A model generated the notes under the pieces. That model saw nothing but the letters and a program-made list of their open reading frames with translations. It was not told the origin of the DNA and searched no databases. From the NCBI RefSeq assembly GCF_019024285.1, contig NZ_WMKZ01000001.1, positions 700,492-764,491 on the forward strand: a stretch of DNA of 64,000 nt. Reading direction: 5' to 3'. Source of the DNA: Alkalihalobacterium elongatum (GTDB lineage: Bacteria; Bacillota; Bacilli; Bacillales; Bacillaceae_F). Numbering within the stretch: position 1 is the first letter of the stretch; each line of letters begins with the position of its first letter. This document shows, in pieces, positions 19,525 through 28,940 of the stretch. A program made the position numbers and the translations under genes.

Positions 19525-20205
19525 CTAGTCATTTAATAAGTCTGGACGTCGTTTTTTTGTTCGTTCTATCGATTGTTCATGACGCCACTTTTTAATGTTT
19601 TCATGATGGCCCGATAATAACACATCAGGCACTTTCATGCCACGAAAATCTGCTGGTCTAGTGTAATGTGGGTGCTCAAGTAATCCAGTTGAGAATGAAT
19701 CAGTTACAGCACTTGTCTCATTTCCTAGTACACCAGGCAACAATCTAGTTACACTATCAGCAATAACCATCGCACCGAGCTCCCCGCCTGTTAAAACATA
19801 ATCTCCTATAGAAATCTCATCAGTAACAAGGTGCTCGCGAATACGTTCGTCAAAGCCTTCATAATGCCCGCACACTAAAATTAAATGCTCTTCTTTTGCA
19901 AGTTGCTCTGCTTTTTTCTGGGTATAGCGTTCTCCTTGGGGACATAGTAAAACGACCCTAGGCTTTGAGTTCTGGTCTTTTACTAACTCATCGACCGCAT
20001 CAAAGACTGGTTGGGGCATTAATACCATTCCCGCTCCTCCACCGTATGGATAATCATCCACTTTTCTATGTTTGTTTTGTGCGTAATTCCGAAAGTCAAC
20101 TACATTATAAGAAACATGTCCTTTTTCCGCTGCATGTTTCAAAATTGATGAACCGAAAACACCCGAAAACATCTCTGGAAATAGCGTCAGGATATCAATC
20201 TTCAC
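19525..20205 (-). CDS. trmD: tRNA (guanine37-N1)-methyltransferase
   Basis: TrmD methylates G37 of tRNAs and thereby prevents frameshifting. The deep-trefoil-knot SAM site is evident: [48 protein letters not shown], and [20 protein letters not shown]. The C-terminal [25 protein letters not shown] segment is conserved. The start is a GTG at 20205, nine bases after GAGGGG and touching the rimM stop. The length is 226 residues, slightly shorter than the usual about 240. Confidence 0.97.
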   Translation of the reverse strand: MKIDILTLFPEMFSGVFGSSILKHAAEKGHVSYNVVDFRNYAQNKHRKVDDYPYGGGAGMVLMPQPVFDAVDELVKDQNSKPRVVLLCPQGERYTQKKAEQLAKEEHLILVCGHYEGFDERIREHLVTDEISIGDYVLTGGELGAMVIADSVTRLLPGVLGNETSAVTDSFSTGLLEHPHYTRPADFRGMKVPDVLLSGHHENIKKWRHEQSIERTKKRRPDLLND

Positions 20206-20724
20206 TTAAATTAACCCCTCGAGTAGCTCAATCGTTACTTTCTTTTCAACCACGTTAACTTCTTTTACAACCTCATCAATATATGGTATCAGAATATCTT
20301 TACCACCCGTTTTGGGCTGGATCACCCATACATCATTGGCCCCAGGAGAAAGAACTTCTATTATTTTACCGAGCTCAAGTCCATCTTTCGTAAAGACATG
20401 ACAACCGATTATTTCATGATAATAAAATTCACCCTCATTTAACTCACCTAATGCATCTTCAGATACTTTTAAGGTAGCACCTTTAAATTTCTCAACTTGA
20501 CTTATATTCGTATAACCTTCAAATGTTAACAGGTCAAAGTTTTTATGTTTACGATGGGTTTCCACAACAACAGCTATCATTTCCTTCAGGTCAGGATGTT
20601 CAATAAAGAGTTCAGATCCATTAGCATAACGTTCTTCCTCGAAATCTGTTGTAGAGATAACACGGACCTCCCCACGAATTCCATGGGTATTTACTATTTT
20701 TCCTACTTTAAACCATTTTTTCAT
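20206..20724 (-). CDS. rimM: 16S rRNA processing protein RimM
   Basis: RimM assists maturation of the 30S head with S19. The N-terminal RimM beta-barrel has [18 protein letters not shown]. The C-terminal PRC-barrel domain includes [27 protein letters not shown] and [14 protein letters not shown]. The ATG at 20724 is eight bases after AAGGATGA; an ATG at 20736 directly abuts that sequence and is less likely. The protein has 172 residues. It is in the standard rpsP...rimM-trmD-rplS order. Confidence 0.96.
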   Translation of the reverse strand: MKKWFKVGKIVNTHGIRGEVRVISTTDFEEERYANGSELFIEHPDLKEMIAVVVETHRKHKNFDLLTFEGYTNISQVEKFKGATLKVSEDALGELNEGEFYYHEIIGCHVFTKDGLELGKIIEVLSPGANDVWVIQPKTGGKDILIPYIDEVVKEVNVVEKKVTIELLEGLI

Positions 20725-20732
20725 TGTTATTT

Positions 20733-21131
20733 TCATCCTTTTCTTATTTCATGAACGATGCCGTCCTTAATAATAATTTCTGCTTCTGAAAAAATATCAT
20801 CCCAATTATCGCCGATCTTTACTTCACAAATTGATTCAACTGTACCATCACGTAATTCCGTTCCAATTTCTAATTTATTTAGCTGGTGTACCTTAAAATC
20901 AATTCCCCGAAGCTTTTCTTCACGTTGTTGTATTTCTTTTTGAAAATTATTACGCAAACTATGATTTTGTTCATGGTTAGTATGTTGTTTTATTTTTTTA
21001 TGTAATTGAAACTTAAGCTGTTCTAATTCTTTTACGACTTGTTCTTTTTCAAATTGTAGTTCGTTTAACAGTTGATCTTTTCTTTTTTCCGTTAATACTT
21101 GCTTAATGGCAACTGTTTTTATTACTTTCAT
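20733..21131 (-). CDS. ylqD: YlqD family coiled-coil protein
   Basis: This is the positional and sequence counterpart of B. subtilis YlqD (function unknown). The 132-residue protein begins [20 protein letters not shown], has a charged coiled-coil at about residues 20-85 (heptad-like E/K/L/Q pattern), and ends with the small domain [21 protein letters not shown]. The position between khpA and rimM is conserved in bacilli, suggesting a link to RNA or ribosome work, but that is inference. The ATG follows GAGGTGAAC. Confidence 0.85.
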   Translation of the reverse strand: MKVIKTVAIKQVLTEKRKDQLLNELQFEKEQVVKELEQLKFQLHKKIKQHTNHEQNHSLRNNFQKEIQQREEKLRGIDFKVHQLNKLEIGTELRDGTVESICEVKIGDNWDDIFSEAEIIIKDGIVHEIRKG

Positions 21132-21186
21132 AGTTCACCTCATCTAACATTGTTCTATATTCTTCTATTTTATAGAAGCTTATACA

Positions 21187-21220
21187 AAAATAAAAGGGCG
21201 AGGTTTCCCTCTACCCTTTT
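21187..21220 (-). terminator. Intrinsic terminator overlapping the end of khpA
   Basis: On the minus strand AAAAGGGTAGAGG, GAAA, CCTCGCCCTTTT forms a stem with a small internal mismatch, followed by ATTTTTG. The last codons and the TAG stop of khpA lie inside the left arm, so translation to the stop would compete with folding of the hairpin. Confidence 0.75.
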
Positions 21221-21453
21221 ACTTCGTCAACAATATCAATACGGACACGCTTATTTGTATTCGTAGCAGCCGCATGAACGACAGAGCGAATAGCTTTGGC
21301 TATGCGCCCTTGCTTTCCAATGACTTTGCCCATATCGTCAGGGTGAACTGACAATGCAAGGTGAACGGATTGGTTGTCAGTCGTTTCTGTGACATGAACT
21401 CTTTCGGGATGGTCAACAAGAGCTTTTGCAATATGTTCAACTAACTCTTTCAT
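21211..21453 (-). CDS. khpA: KH-domain RNA-binding protein KhpA (YlqC)
   Basis: KhpA is a small single-KH-domain RNA-binding protein that partners with KhpB (Jag) in Gram-positive bacteria and affects cell elongation and division. The KH GXXG loop is visible in DDMGKVIGKQGRIAKAIRSVV. The ATG at 21453 (MKELVEHIAKALVDHPE) gives 80 residues, the usual size, with a GGGA ribosome site; the frame runs 18 codons further upstream without support. It follows rpsP as usual and ends in a terminator hairpin. Confidence 0.94.
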   Translation of the reverse strand: MKELVEHIAKALVDHPERVHVTETTDNQSVHLALSVHPDDMGKVIGKQGRIAKAIRSVVHAAATNTNKRVRIDIVDEVKG

Positions 21454-21523
21454 TGCATTCCCTTTCGTTTCTTCAGACATAATAAGGTTGTTCAAGCTTT
21501 TGAACACATATTATAAATGCTGA

Positions 21524-21796
21524 TTACTTGCTGTTTTTTTCGTTGTGTAGCTTTTCCATTAAACCAGCTTTAGAGAAAAGGTTACGAACTGTGTCAGATG
21601 GCTTAGCACCTTTTAACATCCAGTCTAAAGCTTTCTCTTCTTTAATTTCTACTTTTGCTGGTTGAGTTAACGGATTGTAAGTACCGATTTCCTCAATGAA
21701 ACGTCCATCACGCGGTGCGCGAGAATCTGCTACTACTACACGATAAAATGGGGCTTTCTTAGAACCCATACGTTTTAAACGAATTTTAACTGCCAT
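21524..21796 (-). CDS. rpsP: 30S ribosomal protein S16
   Basis: S16 is a 30S assembly protein. The sequence [20 protein letters not shown] with [21 protein letters not shown] is unmistakable. The ATG at 21796 follows TTGGAGGTG and gives 90 residues. The open frame extends 22 codons further through non-conserved sequence and is not used. The gene lies 90 bp downstream of ffh. Confidence 0.98.
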   Translation of the reverse strand: MAVKIRLKRMGSKKAPFYRVVVADSRAPRDGRFIEEIGTYNPLTQPAKVEIKEEKALDWMLKGAKPSDTVRNLFSKAGLMEKLHNEKNSK

Positions 21797-21885
21797 TCGT
21801 TGTACACCTCCAAATAATTTCACACAATAATTTATATTATAGTAATTTTCACTAGCTTGCAACTAGGAAAAAATGAAAAACGTTT

Positions 21886-23232
21886 TTAGAACGGAAATTT
21901 AAAAGGCATTTTCCCTTTCTTTTTCCCTTTACCCATATTTGTCATTTGCTTCATCATCTTCTTCATGTCTTCAAATTGCTTTAATAGTCGGTTGACATCC
22001 TGAATAGAAGTCCCACTTCCTTTGGCAATTCTCCTGCGACGACTAGCATTAATAACACTAGGGTCTTGCTTTTCTTGCTTTGTCATTGAACGGACAATCG
22101 CTTCTACACGACCAATTTGTTTATCATCGACTTGTAGATTTTTCATGCCCTTTACTTTATTCATTCCTGGCATCATGCCTAGAAGTTCATCTAGCGGCCC
22201 CATGCTTTTAACTTGGTCCAACTGCTCAAGAAAGTCGTCAAACGTAAAGTCCATCGTTCTCATCTTTCTTTCAAGCTCACGTGCTTTTTCTTCATCAACA
22301 TTGGCCTGTGCTTTCTCAATTAGAGTTAACACATCACCCATGCCAAGTATTCTTGAAGCCATTCGTTCAGGATGGAACGGCTCTAGTTGATCAACTTTTT
22401 CACCCATACCCGCAAATTTAATTGGAGTATTTGTTACTGACTTAACAGATAAAGCTGCACCACCACGAGTATCTCCATCAAGCTTTGTTAAAACAACACC
22501 TGTAATGTCTAACTGCTCGTTAAAGCTTTCAGCAACGTTTACTGCATCTTGACCTGTCATTGCATCTACAACGAGAAGAATTTCATCAGGCTTAGCAATT
22601 TCTTTTACCTGCTTTAATTCATCCATCAATTCTTCATCAATATGAAGTCGACCTGCAGTATCGATAATAACATAATCATTATGTTCTTCTTTTGCTTTTT
22701 TAATAGCTTCTTCAGCAATTTGAACTGGGCTAACTTGATCACCAAGTGAAAACACTGGCATATTAAGTTGTTTCCCTAGAGTTTCCAGCTGTTTAATCGC
22801 TGCTGGACGATAAATATCGGCAGCTACGAGCATTGGTGTACGATTATGTTTCTTTCGTAAGTGATTTGCTAATTTCGCAGTTGTTGTCGTTTTACCTGCC
22901 CCTTGTAGTCCAACCATCATAACAACTGTTGGTGGCTTGTTGGCAACTGCGATCTTACTTTGCTCTCCCCCCATTAAAGCCGTTAATTCTTCGTTAACCA
23001 CTTTAATAACTTGTTGGCCAGGGGTTAAGCTTTTTAGAACTTCTTGTCCGATTGCACGTTCTTTTACACGTGCAATAAATTCTTTTACGACTTTAAAGTT
23101 AACGTCCGCTTCTAACAATGCGAGTCGGACTTCTCGCATCATTTCTTTAACATCAGCTTCAGATACTTTTCCTTTACCACGGATTTTCTGCATCGTACTT
23201 TGCAGTCGTTCCGCTAAACCTTCAAATGCCAT
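21886..23232 (-). CDS. ffh: Signal recognition particle protein Ffh (SRP54)
   Basis: Ffh binds signal sequences of nascent membrane proteins and, with the small cytoplasmic RNA, targets ribosomes to FtsY. The N domain is residues 1-95. The G domain has GLQGAGKTTTTAKLA (Walker A, near 108), DTAGRLHIDEELM and TKLDGDTRGGAALS. The methionine-rich M domain follows, with GMMPGMNKVKGMKNL and SMTKQEKQDPSVINASRRRRIAKGSG split across the RNA-binding helices. The length of 448 residues is normal. It forms the pair ylxM-ffh with a 13-bp gap. Confidence 0.98.
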   Translation of the reverse strand: MAFEGLAERLQSTMQKIRGKGKVSEADVKEMMREVRLALLEADVNFKVVKEFIARVKERAIGQEVLKSLTPGQQVIKVVNEELTALMGGEQSKIAVANKPPTVVMMVGLQGAGKTTTTAKLANHLRKKHNRTPMLVAADIYRPAAIKQLETLGKQLNMPVFSLGDQVSPVQIAEEAIKKAKEEHNDYVIIDTAGRLHIDEELMDELKQVKEIAKPDEILLVVDAMTGQDAVNVAESFNEQLDITGVVLTKLDGDTRGGAALSVKSVTNTPIKFAGMGEKVDQLEPFHPERMASRILGMGDVLTLIEKAQANVDEEKARELERKMRTMDFTFDDFLEQLDQVKSMGPLDELLGMMPGMNKVKGMKNLQVDDKQIGRVEAIVRSMTKQEKQDPSVINASRRRRIAKGSGTSIQDVNRLLKQFEDMKKMMKQMTNMGKGKKKGKMPFKFPF

Positions 23233-23245
23233 TGGCCGTCGCCTC

Positions 23246-23578
23246 CTACTCTAGTTTTTCAAGAGCTTCGATGACGCTCATGATCTCTTCAGGAGTCGCT
23301 TCTGGTTTTAAGATTGCCGATTTTAACTTTGCAATATAGTTGGAACGCTGCTCAAATTTTTCGAGTAGCGATAGTTTTGCTTCATATTCCTCTAGCATTG
23401 CCTCCGTCCGTTTAATGTTATCATAGACGGCTTGACGGCTAATCTCAAATTCTTCGGCAATTTCACCTAGGGAGAAGTCATCTAAGTAATAGAGTTCCAT
23501 ATATTGTCGCTGCTTAGATGTAAGTAAGGACTGATAAAAGTCAAATAAATAATTCATCCTTAATGTTTTATCGAGCAA
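23246..23578 (-). CDS. ylxM: YlxM family SRP-associated helix-turn-helix protein
   Basis: YlxM is a sigma-70 region-4-like helix-turn-helix protein encoded upstream of ffh throughout Firmicutes and reported to modulate SRP. The family core [40 protein letters not shown] and [17 protein letters not shown] is complete. The TTG at 23578 lies eight bases after AAGGGG and gives 110 residues, matching B. subtilis; the upstream ATG at 23587 has no ribosome site. It lies between ftsY and ffh. Confidence 0.95.
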   Translation of the reverse strand: MLDKTLRMNYLFDFYQSLLTSKQRQYMELYYLDDFSLGEIAEEFEISRQAVYDNIKRTEAMLEEYEAKLSLLEKFEQRSNYIAKLKSAILKPEATPEEIMSVIEALEKLE

Positions 23579-23685
23579 ACGGACCATCCCCTTGTTAAGT
23601 GAATTCCCTTTACAAGAGATCATACTACACGAAAAGAAAATGAGTGTCAAGTTTTTTTCTTGAATGACTTAAATCTTGCTATAAC

Positions 23686-24690
23686 TTATAAATTTTCCGC
23701 TTCTTCCTCAAGCTTTTCCTCTAAGACATCTTTGAAAAGCCCGTAAACAAACTGCTCAGCATTAAATGGTTGTAGATCATCCATTTTTTCACCTAATCCA
23801 ACATACTTCACAGGAATATCTAATTCATGACGGATCGCTAGTACAATTCCACCTTTTGCTGTTCCATCAAGCTTTGTAAGAACAATTCCACTTACATCCG
23901 TCGTCTCACTGAATTGTTTGGCCTGACTCATTGCATTTTGCCCTGTTGTAGCATCTAGGACGAGAAGGACTTCGTGGGGAGCATTCGGTACTTCCCGTTC
24001 AATCACACGCTTTACTTTTTCTAATTCTTTCATAAGATTGACTTTATTTTGTAGTCGTCCAGCCGTATCGCAAAGTAAAATATCTGCATTCCTTGATTTC
24101 GCAGCTTGTACAGCATCAAACATTACTGCTGCTGGATCACTTCCTGCCTGTTGCTTTATAACATCGACCCCAACCCGTTCGCCCCACACTTCGAGTTGTT
24201 CAATAGCGCCTGCACGGAATGTGTCACCTGCGGCTAACAGTACAGATTTTCCTTGTTCCTTGAACATATGAGCCATTTTACCAATTGTCGTCGTTTTCCC
24301 TACTCCGTTTACCCCAACGAATAAAATAACTGTCATTGCACCCTCTTGAATATTAAGTGACACATCTTCTTCATCTTTTTGTAGAAGTTCTGCTAACTTT
24401 TCTGAGATGACGGGTTGAATTTCAGAAGTATCTTTAATATTCCGAAGGCGAACTTCGTCTTTTAAATCATCGATTAATTCCATAACAGTTGCGACACCAA
24501 CGTCTGAACTAATGAGTAACTCTTCTAGTTCTTCAAAGAAATCTTCATCTACTTTACGATAACGTGCAACCAGTTCATTCATCTTACCAACGAATGAATC
24601 GCGTGTTTTTTCTAAGCCAGTTTTAAACTTCTCTGTTACCGATTCTGTTTGACCTGTAATCTTTTCCTTTAACTTCTTAAAAAAACTCAT
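23686..24690 (-). CDS. ftsY: Signal recognition particle receptor FtsY
   Basis: FtsY is the membrane-associated SRP receptor GTPase. The N domain (about residues 20-100) is followed by the G domain with GVNGVGKTTTIGKMAH (near 120), DTFRAGAIEQLEVW, DTAGRLQNKVNLM and TKLDGTAKGGIVL. The protein has 334 residues without the long acidic A domain of E. coli, as usual in bacilli. The ATG at 24690 is 12 bp after the smc stop, so smc-ftsY are cotranscribed; the ylxM-ffh genes follow. Confidence 0.98.
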   Translation of the reverse strand: MSFFKKLKEKITGQTESVTEKFKTGLEKTRDSFVGKMNELVARYRKVDEDFFEELEELLISSDVGVATVMELIDDLKDEVRLRNIKDTSEIQPVISEKLAELLQKDEEDVSLNIQEGAMTVILFVGVNGVGKTTTIGKMAHMFKEQGKSVLLAAGDTFRAGAIEQLEVWGERVGVDVIKQQAGSDPAAVMFDAVQAAKSRNADILLCDTAGRLQNKVNLMKELEKVKRVIEREVPNAPHEVLLVLDATTGQNAMSQAKQFSETTDVSGIVLTKLDGTAKGGIVLAIRHELDIPVKYVGLGEKMDDLQPFNAEQFVYGLFKDVLEEKLEEEAENL

Positions 24691-24702
24691 GTTAATTCCT
24701 CC

Positions 24703-27700
24703 TTAGCTTTCAACTAATTCTTTTGTATCTTCTAATTTTACGGACACGAGTCTAGACACACCTGACTCTTGCATCGTTACACCATAGAGAACATCAGCTT
24801 CTTCCATCGTTCCTTTTCGATGAGTAATAACGATAAATTGGGTTTGTCCACTAAATGCTTTTAAGTATGAAGCAAAACGGTTGACATTTGCTTCATCTAG
24901 AGCAGCCTCGACTTCATCTAATACACAGAAAGGTACAGGTCTAACTTTCAGAATAGAAAATAATAATGCAATCGCTGTTAGAGCTCTTTCACCGCCAGAC
25001 AATAACGCTAGGTTTTGGAGTTTCTTCCCAGGTGGTCTCGCCATAATTTCTACTCCTGTAGTTAGTAGTTGATCTGGATTGGTAAACACCAAGTCTGCAT
25101 GTCCACCACCAAATAACTGTTTAAACACAACTTTGAAATGAGCGCTAATTTGATCAAATGTTTCTTTGAAGCGTTTGGTCATTTCTTCATCCATTTCCAT
25201 AATAACATTAAATAGGTTTTCTTTTGCCATCACTAAATCTTCTTTTTGTTCATGAAGGAATTGATGACGTTCACTTACACGATCATATTCTTCAATTGCC
25301 CCTAAGTTTACAGTTCCAAGCTCTTCGATTGCAAGCTTTATTAGCTTTACTTTCGTCTTTGCTTCTTCTACTGGGAACAACAATGGATGTTCGTCTTTAG
25401 CAGCCTCATAACTGAGCTCATATTCTTCACGGAGATGCGATAAGAGGTTATCTAACCGAACATCATAGCGATTCGTTAAAACCTCACATTGATGGAGTTC
25501 ATCAAGTAATAATTTCAAGTGGCTTTTCTCTATTTTTAAAGTCGCTTCTAAATCGTCTAGTTTTCGTTGTTTTTCAGTTCGTTCATGACGTAGTTTACTA
25601 ATAATAGAAATTGTACCGTCTTTTTTCTTTCGACTTTCCTCAATCCTAATTTCTAGATGATCCTCACCATTCGAACTGTCACTCATTTCATTTTCAAGTA
25701 ACCAATACTGTTCTTCATTTTCTTTTAATACAAAAGTTACTTCTTCAACCTCATTTATTAAACGGTCTACTTTATCACGCTGATTTGCAAGCCGTTCTTC
25801 CTCTTTGGCCATATTGACCTTTAAGTCTGTTAGTTCATCTTGCATCGTTTCCTTGGAAGTTTTCTGTAGCTTTTGTTTAGCTTCAATTTCTTTCACTTGG
25901 CTTTCTAGAAGAGCTGTTGTTGCGGTCGACTGCTGAAATTCAATAGATAATGCCTCTAGTCGCCGCTCTGCAGTTTCTTCATCTTTGGTCAACATCTCTT
26001 GCTCCCGATCGAATAAAGCTAATCTATCATTGACACTTTTTTCTTCTAATTCTACTTCACGTAGAAGGTTTCTTGCCTCACGTTCTAATTCACGAGCTAC
26101 CTCCCCAACTTCTCTTTGCTGTTGCAAGTTTGCTTCATTTTGCTGCAACTGTTGTTTAAGCTCTTTTACATACGTTTCGAGCTTGGTTGTTTTTTCTTCC
26201 ATACCATTTAGCTTTTCCGACAGATCTTCTAATTCACGTTGACGGCCCAGTAACGGTGTAGACTTTTGCTTAATAGCACCACCAGTCATCGAACCTCCAG
26301 GATTAACTACATCACCATCTAGAGTTACAATACGGTAGCTATAGCCAATTTTTCTTGCTAAGTCGTTAGCACCTTCTAAATTATTCGCGATAATAACATG
26401 CCCTAAAAGATTACCGATTACTTGATCATAACGCTGATCATATCTTATTAATTGTGAAGCCATTCCAACAAACGATTTATGATTGTTAATTTGATGAACG
26501 ACGTCCGTTCGGATGCCACGTCCTTTAATGACAGGTAACGGTAAAAAGGTCGCTCTTCCAAAACCATTCTTTTTCAAAAAGTTAATTGCTTGTCTTGCTG
26601 CACCTTCCGTTTCAACAACGACATGTTGCGTTGCTCCGCCTAAAGCGATCTCAATCGCTGTTTCATACTGCTTGGGAACATTAATTAACTCTGCTATTGC
26701 GCCTACAATTCCCTTTAGATTTTTACCTCTAGCTTTTAAAATTTCTTTAACACCTTGAAAAAAGCCAGAAAAGTCAGCTTGCATTTCTTCAATAACATCT
26801 TTTCTTGACTTCACTTGTTGAATTAACCTAAATGCTTCATATAGTTGTGCTTGTCGCTTGTCATATTCTTTATTTAGTTTTTCAATTTTCGTCTCTGATG
26901 CTCTAAATTGATCAACTTTTTCATGAAGCTCTTTTTGTCGACTATTAACAAGCTGTTCATATTCTTTCTTCCTGTCTAGTACTTGTTTTCGTAACTGTAA
27001 AAGTTGCTCATTATCATCAATTAATATTTTTTTCTTTGTCTTCGTGCTAGCAACCTGCTCTTCTAAGTAACGAATTTCATTGCGGATCGACGCTTGCTCA
27101 TTAACTATTTCTATGTAATCAGATTTTAAACGATCAAGCTCACCTTCAAGATCCTCTTGGGCTAGCGCAAGTCTTTCTTGTCGTTCTAGTAACTCTGATG
27201 TCTTTGTTTGAAATTCTCTTTCTAATCTCCTAAGGAGCTCGTTTTCATTAGCTAAGTTCTTTTCTAAAAGCTGTTTTCTCTCCTTAATGTCATTGATTGT
27301 TTTTATAAGTTGATCCCGGTTATAGTGAAAATTCTTTTTTCTTTCTTTTATGACTTCTTTTTGTCCTTCACTTTTTTCTAGTGCCTCACTGGCTTGAAGG
27401 AGCTCGTCTTGAAGCTCATTTAAGGTTGTGTCAAGCTTACGCAACTCTAATTGCAACCGTTCACTAGTACCCTCTTTCTCCTTAATCTTATGAGAAAGCT
27501 CATCACGACGATGTTCTAACATTCGTAAATGTTCCTGGGCATTGGTCCATTTTTCATGAAGGTCGGTTATTTCATAGACCATTAATGCAACTTCTACTTC
27601 TTTTAATTCATGCTTCTTTTCCAAATAATCTTTTGCAATTGAAGATTGAATACGTAGCGGCTCTATCTGACCTTCTAACTCATGTAAAATGTCTTCGACA

Positions 27701-28269
27701 CGGTTTAAGTTTTCTTGTGTTTCCCAGAGCTTTTTTTCCGCCTTCTGCTTACGATTTTTATATTTTAAGACGCCAGCTGCCTCTTCAAAAATCACACGGC
27801 GATCTTCTGCCTTACTACTTAGGATTTCTTCCACTTTTCCTTGTCCGATAATTGAAAAGGCTTCTTTACCAAGACCAGAATCCATAAATAAATCTACGAT
27901 ATCTTTTAACCTGCACGTCTGCTTATTTAGTTGATACTCACTTTCACCTGAACGATACACCCTTCTAGTCACACTAACTTCTGTATAATCTATCGCTAAA
28001 TGCTGATCTTGATTATCAAGAACTAACGTAATTTCAGCAAAATTTAATGGCTTTCGCGTATCACTACCTGCAAAGATAATATCCTCCATCTTTGAACCAC
28101 GTAACGATTTAGCCGATTGTTCACCAAGTACCCAACGGATTCCATCAGATATATTACTTTTTCCACTTCCATTTGGGCCGACAACTGCTGTAACACCAGA
28201 GTCAAATTCGACTGTCATCCTATCAGCAAATGACTTAAAACCCATGACCTCGAAACGCTTGAGGAACAT
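24703..28269 (-). CDS. smc: Chromosome segregation ATPase SMC
   Basis: SMC, with ScpA and ScpB, folds and segregates the chromosome. The N-terminal head has Walker A GPNGSGKSN at residues 32-40. Two long coiled-coil arms (about 165-500 and 660-1010) flank the hinge, with GVKEILKARGKNLKGIVGAI and DGDVVNPGGSMTGGA. The C-terminal head has the signature LSGGERALTAIAL and Walker B FCVLDEVEAALDEAN. The length is 1188 residues, as expected. In B. subtilis rnc lies directly upstream; here about 1.3 kb with two other genes is interposed. Confidence 0.99.
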   Translation of the reverse strand: MFLKRFEVMGFKSFADRMTVEFDSGVTAVVGPNGSGKSNISDGIRWVLGEQSAKSLRGSKMEDIIFAGSDTRKPLNFAEITLVLDNQDQHLAIDYTEVSVTRRVYRSGESEYQLNKQTCRLKDIVDLFMDSGLGKEAFSIIGQGKVEEILSSKAEDRRVIFEEAAGVLKYKNRKQKAEKKLWETQENLNRVEDILHELEGQIEPLRIQSSIAKDYLEKKHELKEVEVALMVYEITDLHEKWTNAQEHLRMLEHRRDELSHKIKEKEGTSERLQLELRKLDTTLNELQDELLQASEALEKSEGQKEVIKERKKNFHYNRDQLIKTINDIKERKQLLEKNLANENELLRRLEREFQTKTSELLERQERLALAQEDLEGELDRLKSDYIEIVNEQASIRNEIRYLEEQVASTKTKKKILIDDNEQLLQLRKQVLDRKKEYEQLVNSRQKELHEKVDQFRASETKIEKLNKEYDKRQAQLYEAFRLIQQVKSRKDVIEEMQADFSGFFQGVKEILKARGKNLKGIVGAIAELINVPKQYETAIEIALGGATQHVVVETEGAARQAINFLKKNGFGRATFLPLPVIKGRGIRTDVVHQINNHKSFVGMASQLIRYDQRYDQVIGNLLGHVIIANNLEGANDLARKIGYSYRIVTLDGDVVNPGGSMTGGAIKQKSTPLLGRQRELEDLSEKLNGMEEKTTKLETYVKELKQQLQQNEANLQQQREVGEVARELEREARNLLREVELEEKSVNDRLALFDREQEMLTKDEETAERRLEALSIEFQQSTATTALLESQVKEIEAKQKLQKTSKETMQDELTDLKVNMAKEEERLANQRDKVDRLINEVEEVTFVLKENEEQYWLLENEMSDSSNGEDHLEIRIEESRKKKDGTISIISKLRHERTEKQRKLDDLEATLKIEKSHLKLLLDELHQCEVLTNRYDVRLDNLLSHLREEYELSYEAAKDEHPLLFPVEEAKTKVKLIKLAIEELGTVNLGAIEEYDRVSERHQFLHEQKEDLVMAKENLFNVIMEMDEEMTKRFKETFDQISAHFKVVFKQLFGGGHADLVFTNPDQLLTTGVEIMARPPGKKLQNLALLSGGERALTAIALLFSILKVRPVPFCVLDEVEAALDEANVNRFASYLKAFSGQTQFIVITHRKGTMEEADVLYGVTMQESGVSRLVSVKLEDTKELVES

Positions 28270-28673
28270 GTTCCTTCCCCCTCAATTAATTAAACTTAGC
28301 TGCCCCTATAACTTCAGGCTAGCCATAGTTTTTCTTATACTAGTAAGTAATACGATAATCAAAACAATATACCCTTTGATTATCAATAGATTGGTTAATA
28401 CATTCTAGTATAAAAAAATAACAACTTTCCTATTTTATCATACCACTATTGGATGTTGTTCAAAAAGTCTATGAAAAATATCTTGAAAGCACATCTAGAT
28501 CCAACTTTAATGTGCCCCAATGAATGTTTTAGGATAGTTTCGTAAACTATGTTGCTGTTGGGCTGAATTATTTCAAAGCAACAATCTTTGATAAACGATT
28601 TATGTTATAAGACAAATGTGTTTTTCTATGATATGATTACGGCAACAATACCGTATAAGGAAGGGGTTCTAGT
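28270..28673. other. Non-coding region between smc and yfkK with a nested palindrome
   Basis: This 404-bp divergent region must hold promoters for smc (minus) and yfkK (plus), neither of which I can fix. Its notable part is a nested palindrome at 28336-28412. The inner arms are GATAATCAAA (28354-28363) and TTTGATTATC (28375-28384). The outer arms are TATACTAG (28336-28343) and CTAGTATA (28405-28412). No T-run follows immediately on either strand at the inner arms. The remainder shows no coding frame or known RNA motif. Confidence 0.5.
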
Positions 28674-28895
28674 ATGGACTTGTCTGTATGCAACCGGGAA
28701 AATATTGAGTTTATGTTAGAGGAAATTAAAAAGAAATTACAAATTGTAAATGCAGGAGCATTAAAAGCTAAAAGTTTTGAAACAGATAAATACGAGGAGT
28801 TAAAGGATATATACGATTTAGTTCAACGTCAAAAAAACTTTAGTGTAAGTGAGTTAGATGCTATTGTTTCCGAATTAGGAAAATTACGTAAATAG
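28674..28895 (+). CDS. yfkK: UPF0435/DUF1128 protein YfkK
   Basis: This 73-residue helical protein matches the bacillus DUF1128 family (B. subtilis YfkK). It starts MDLSVCNRENIEFMLEEIKK, continues KLQIVNAGALKAKSFETD and ends with an FSVSELDAIVSELGKLRK helix. Function is unknown. The ATG follows AAGGAAGGGG. It is one of only three plus-strand genes here and sits between smc and rnc, a place unlike its B. subtilis location, so it has moved relative to that genome. Confidence 0.9.
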   Translation: MDLSVCNRENIEFMLEEIKKKLQIVNAGALKAKSFETDKYEELKDIYDLVQRQKNFSVSELDAIVSELGKLRK

Positions 28896-28904
28896 TTTAC
28901 TACT

Positions 28905-28940
28905 AAGAAAAGGGGATGACACTCGTCATCCTCTTTTCTT
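28905..28940. terminator. Bidirectional terminator between yfkK and the oxidase-like gene
   Basis: AAGAAAAGGGGATGAC, ACTC, GTCATCCTCTTTTCTT forms a long stem with one mismatched pair, rich in A on one arm and T on the other, so it can end transcription from both sides. It lies between the convergent yfkK (stop 28895) and the minus-strand gene ending at 28940. Confidence 0.85.

Noticed and set aside
28441..28672. Degenerate gene in the region upstream of yfkK
   Set aside because: No reading frame on either strand gives a recognisable protein, and stop codons are frequent.
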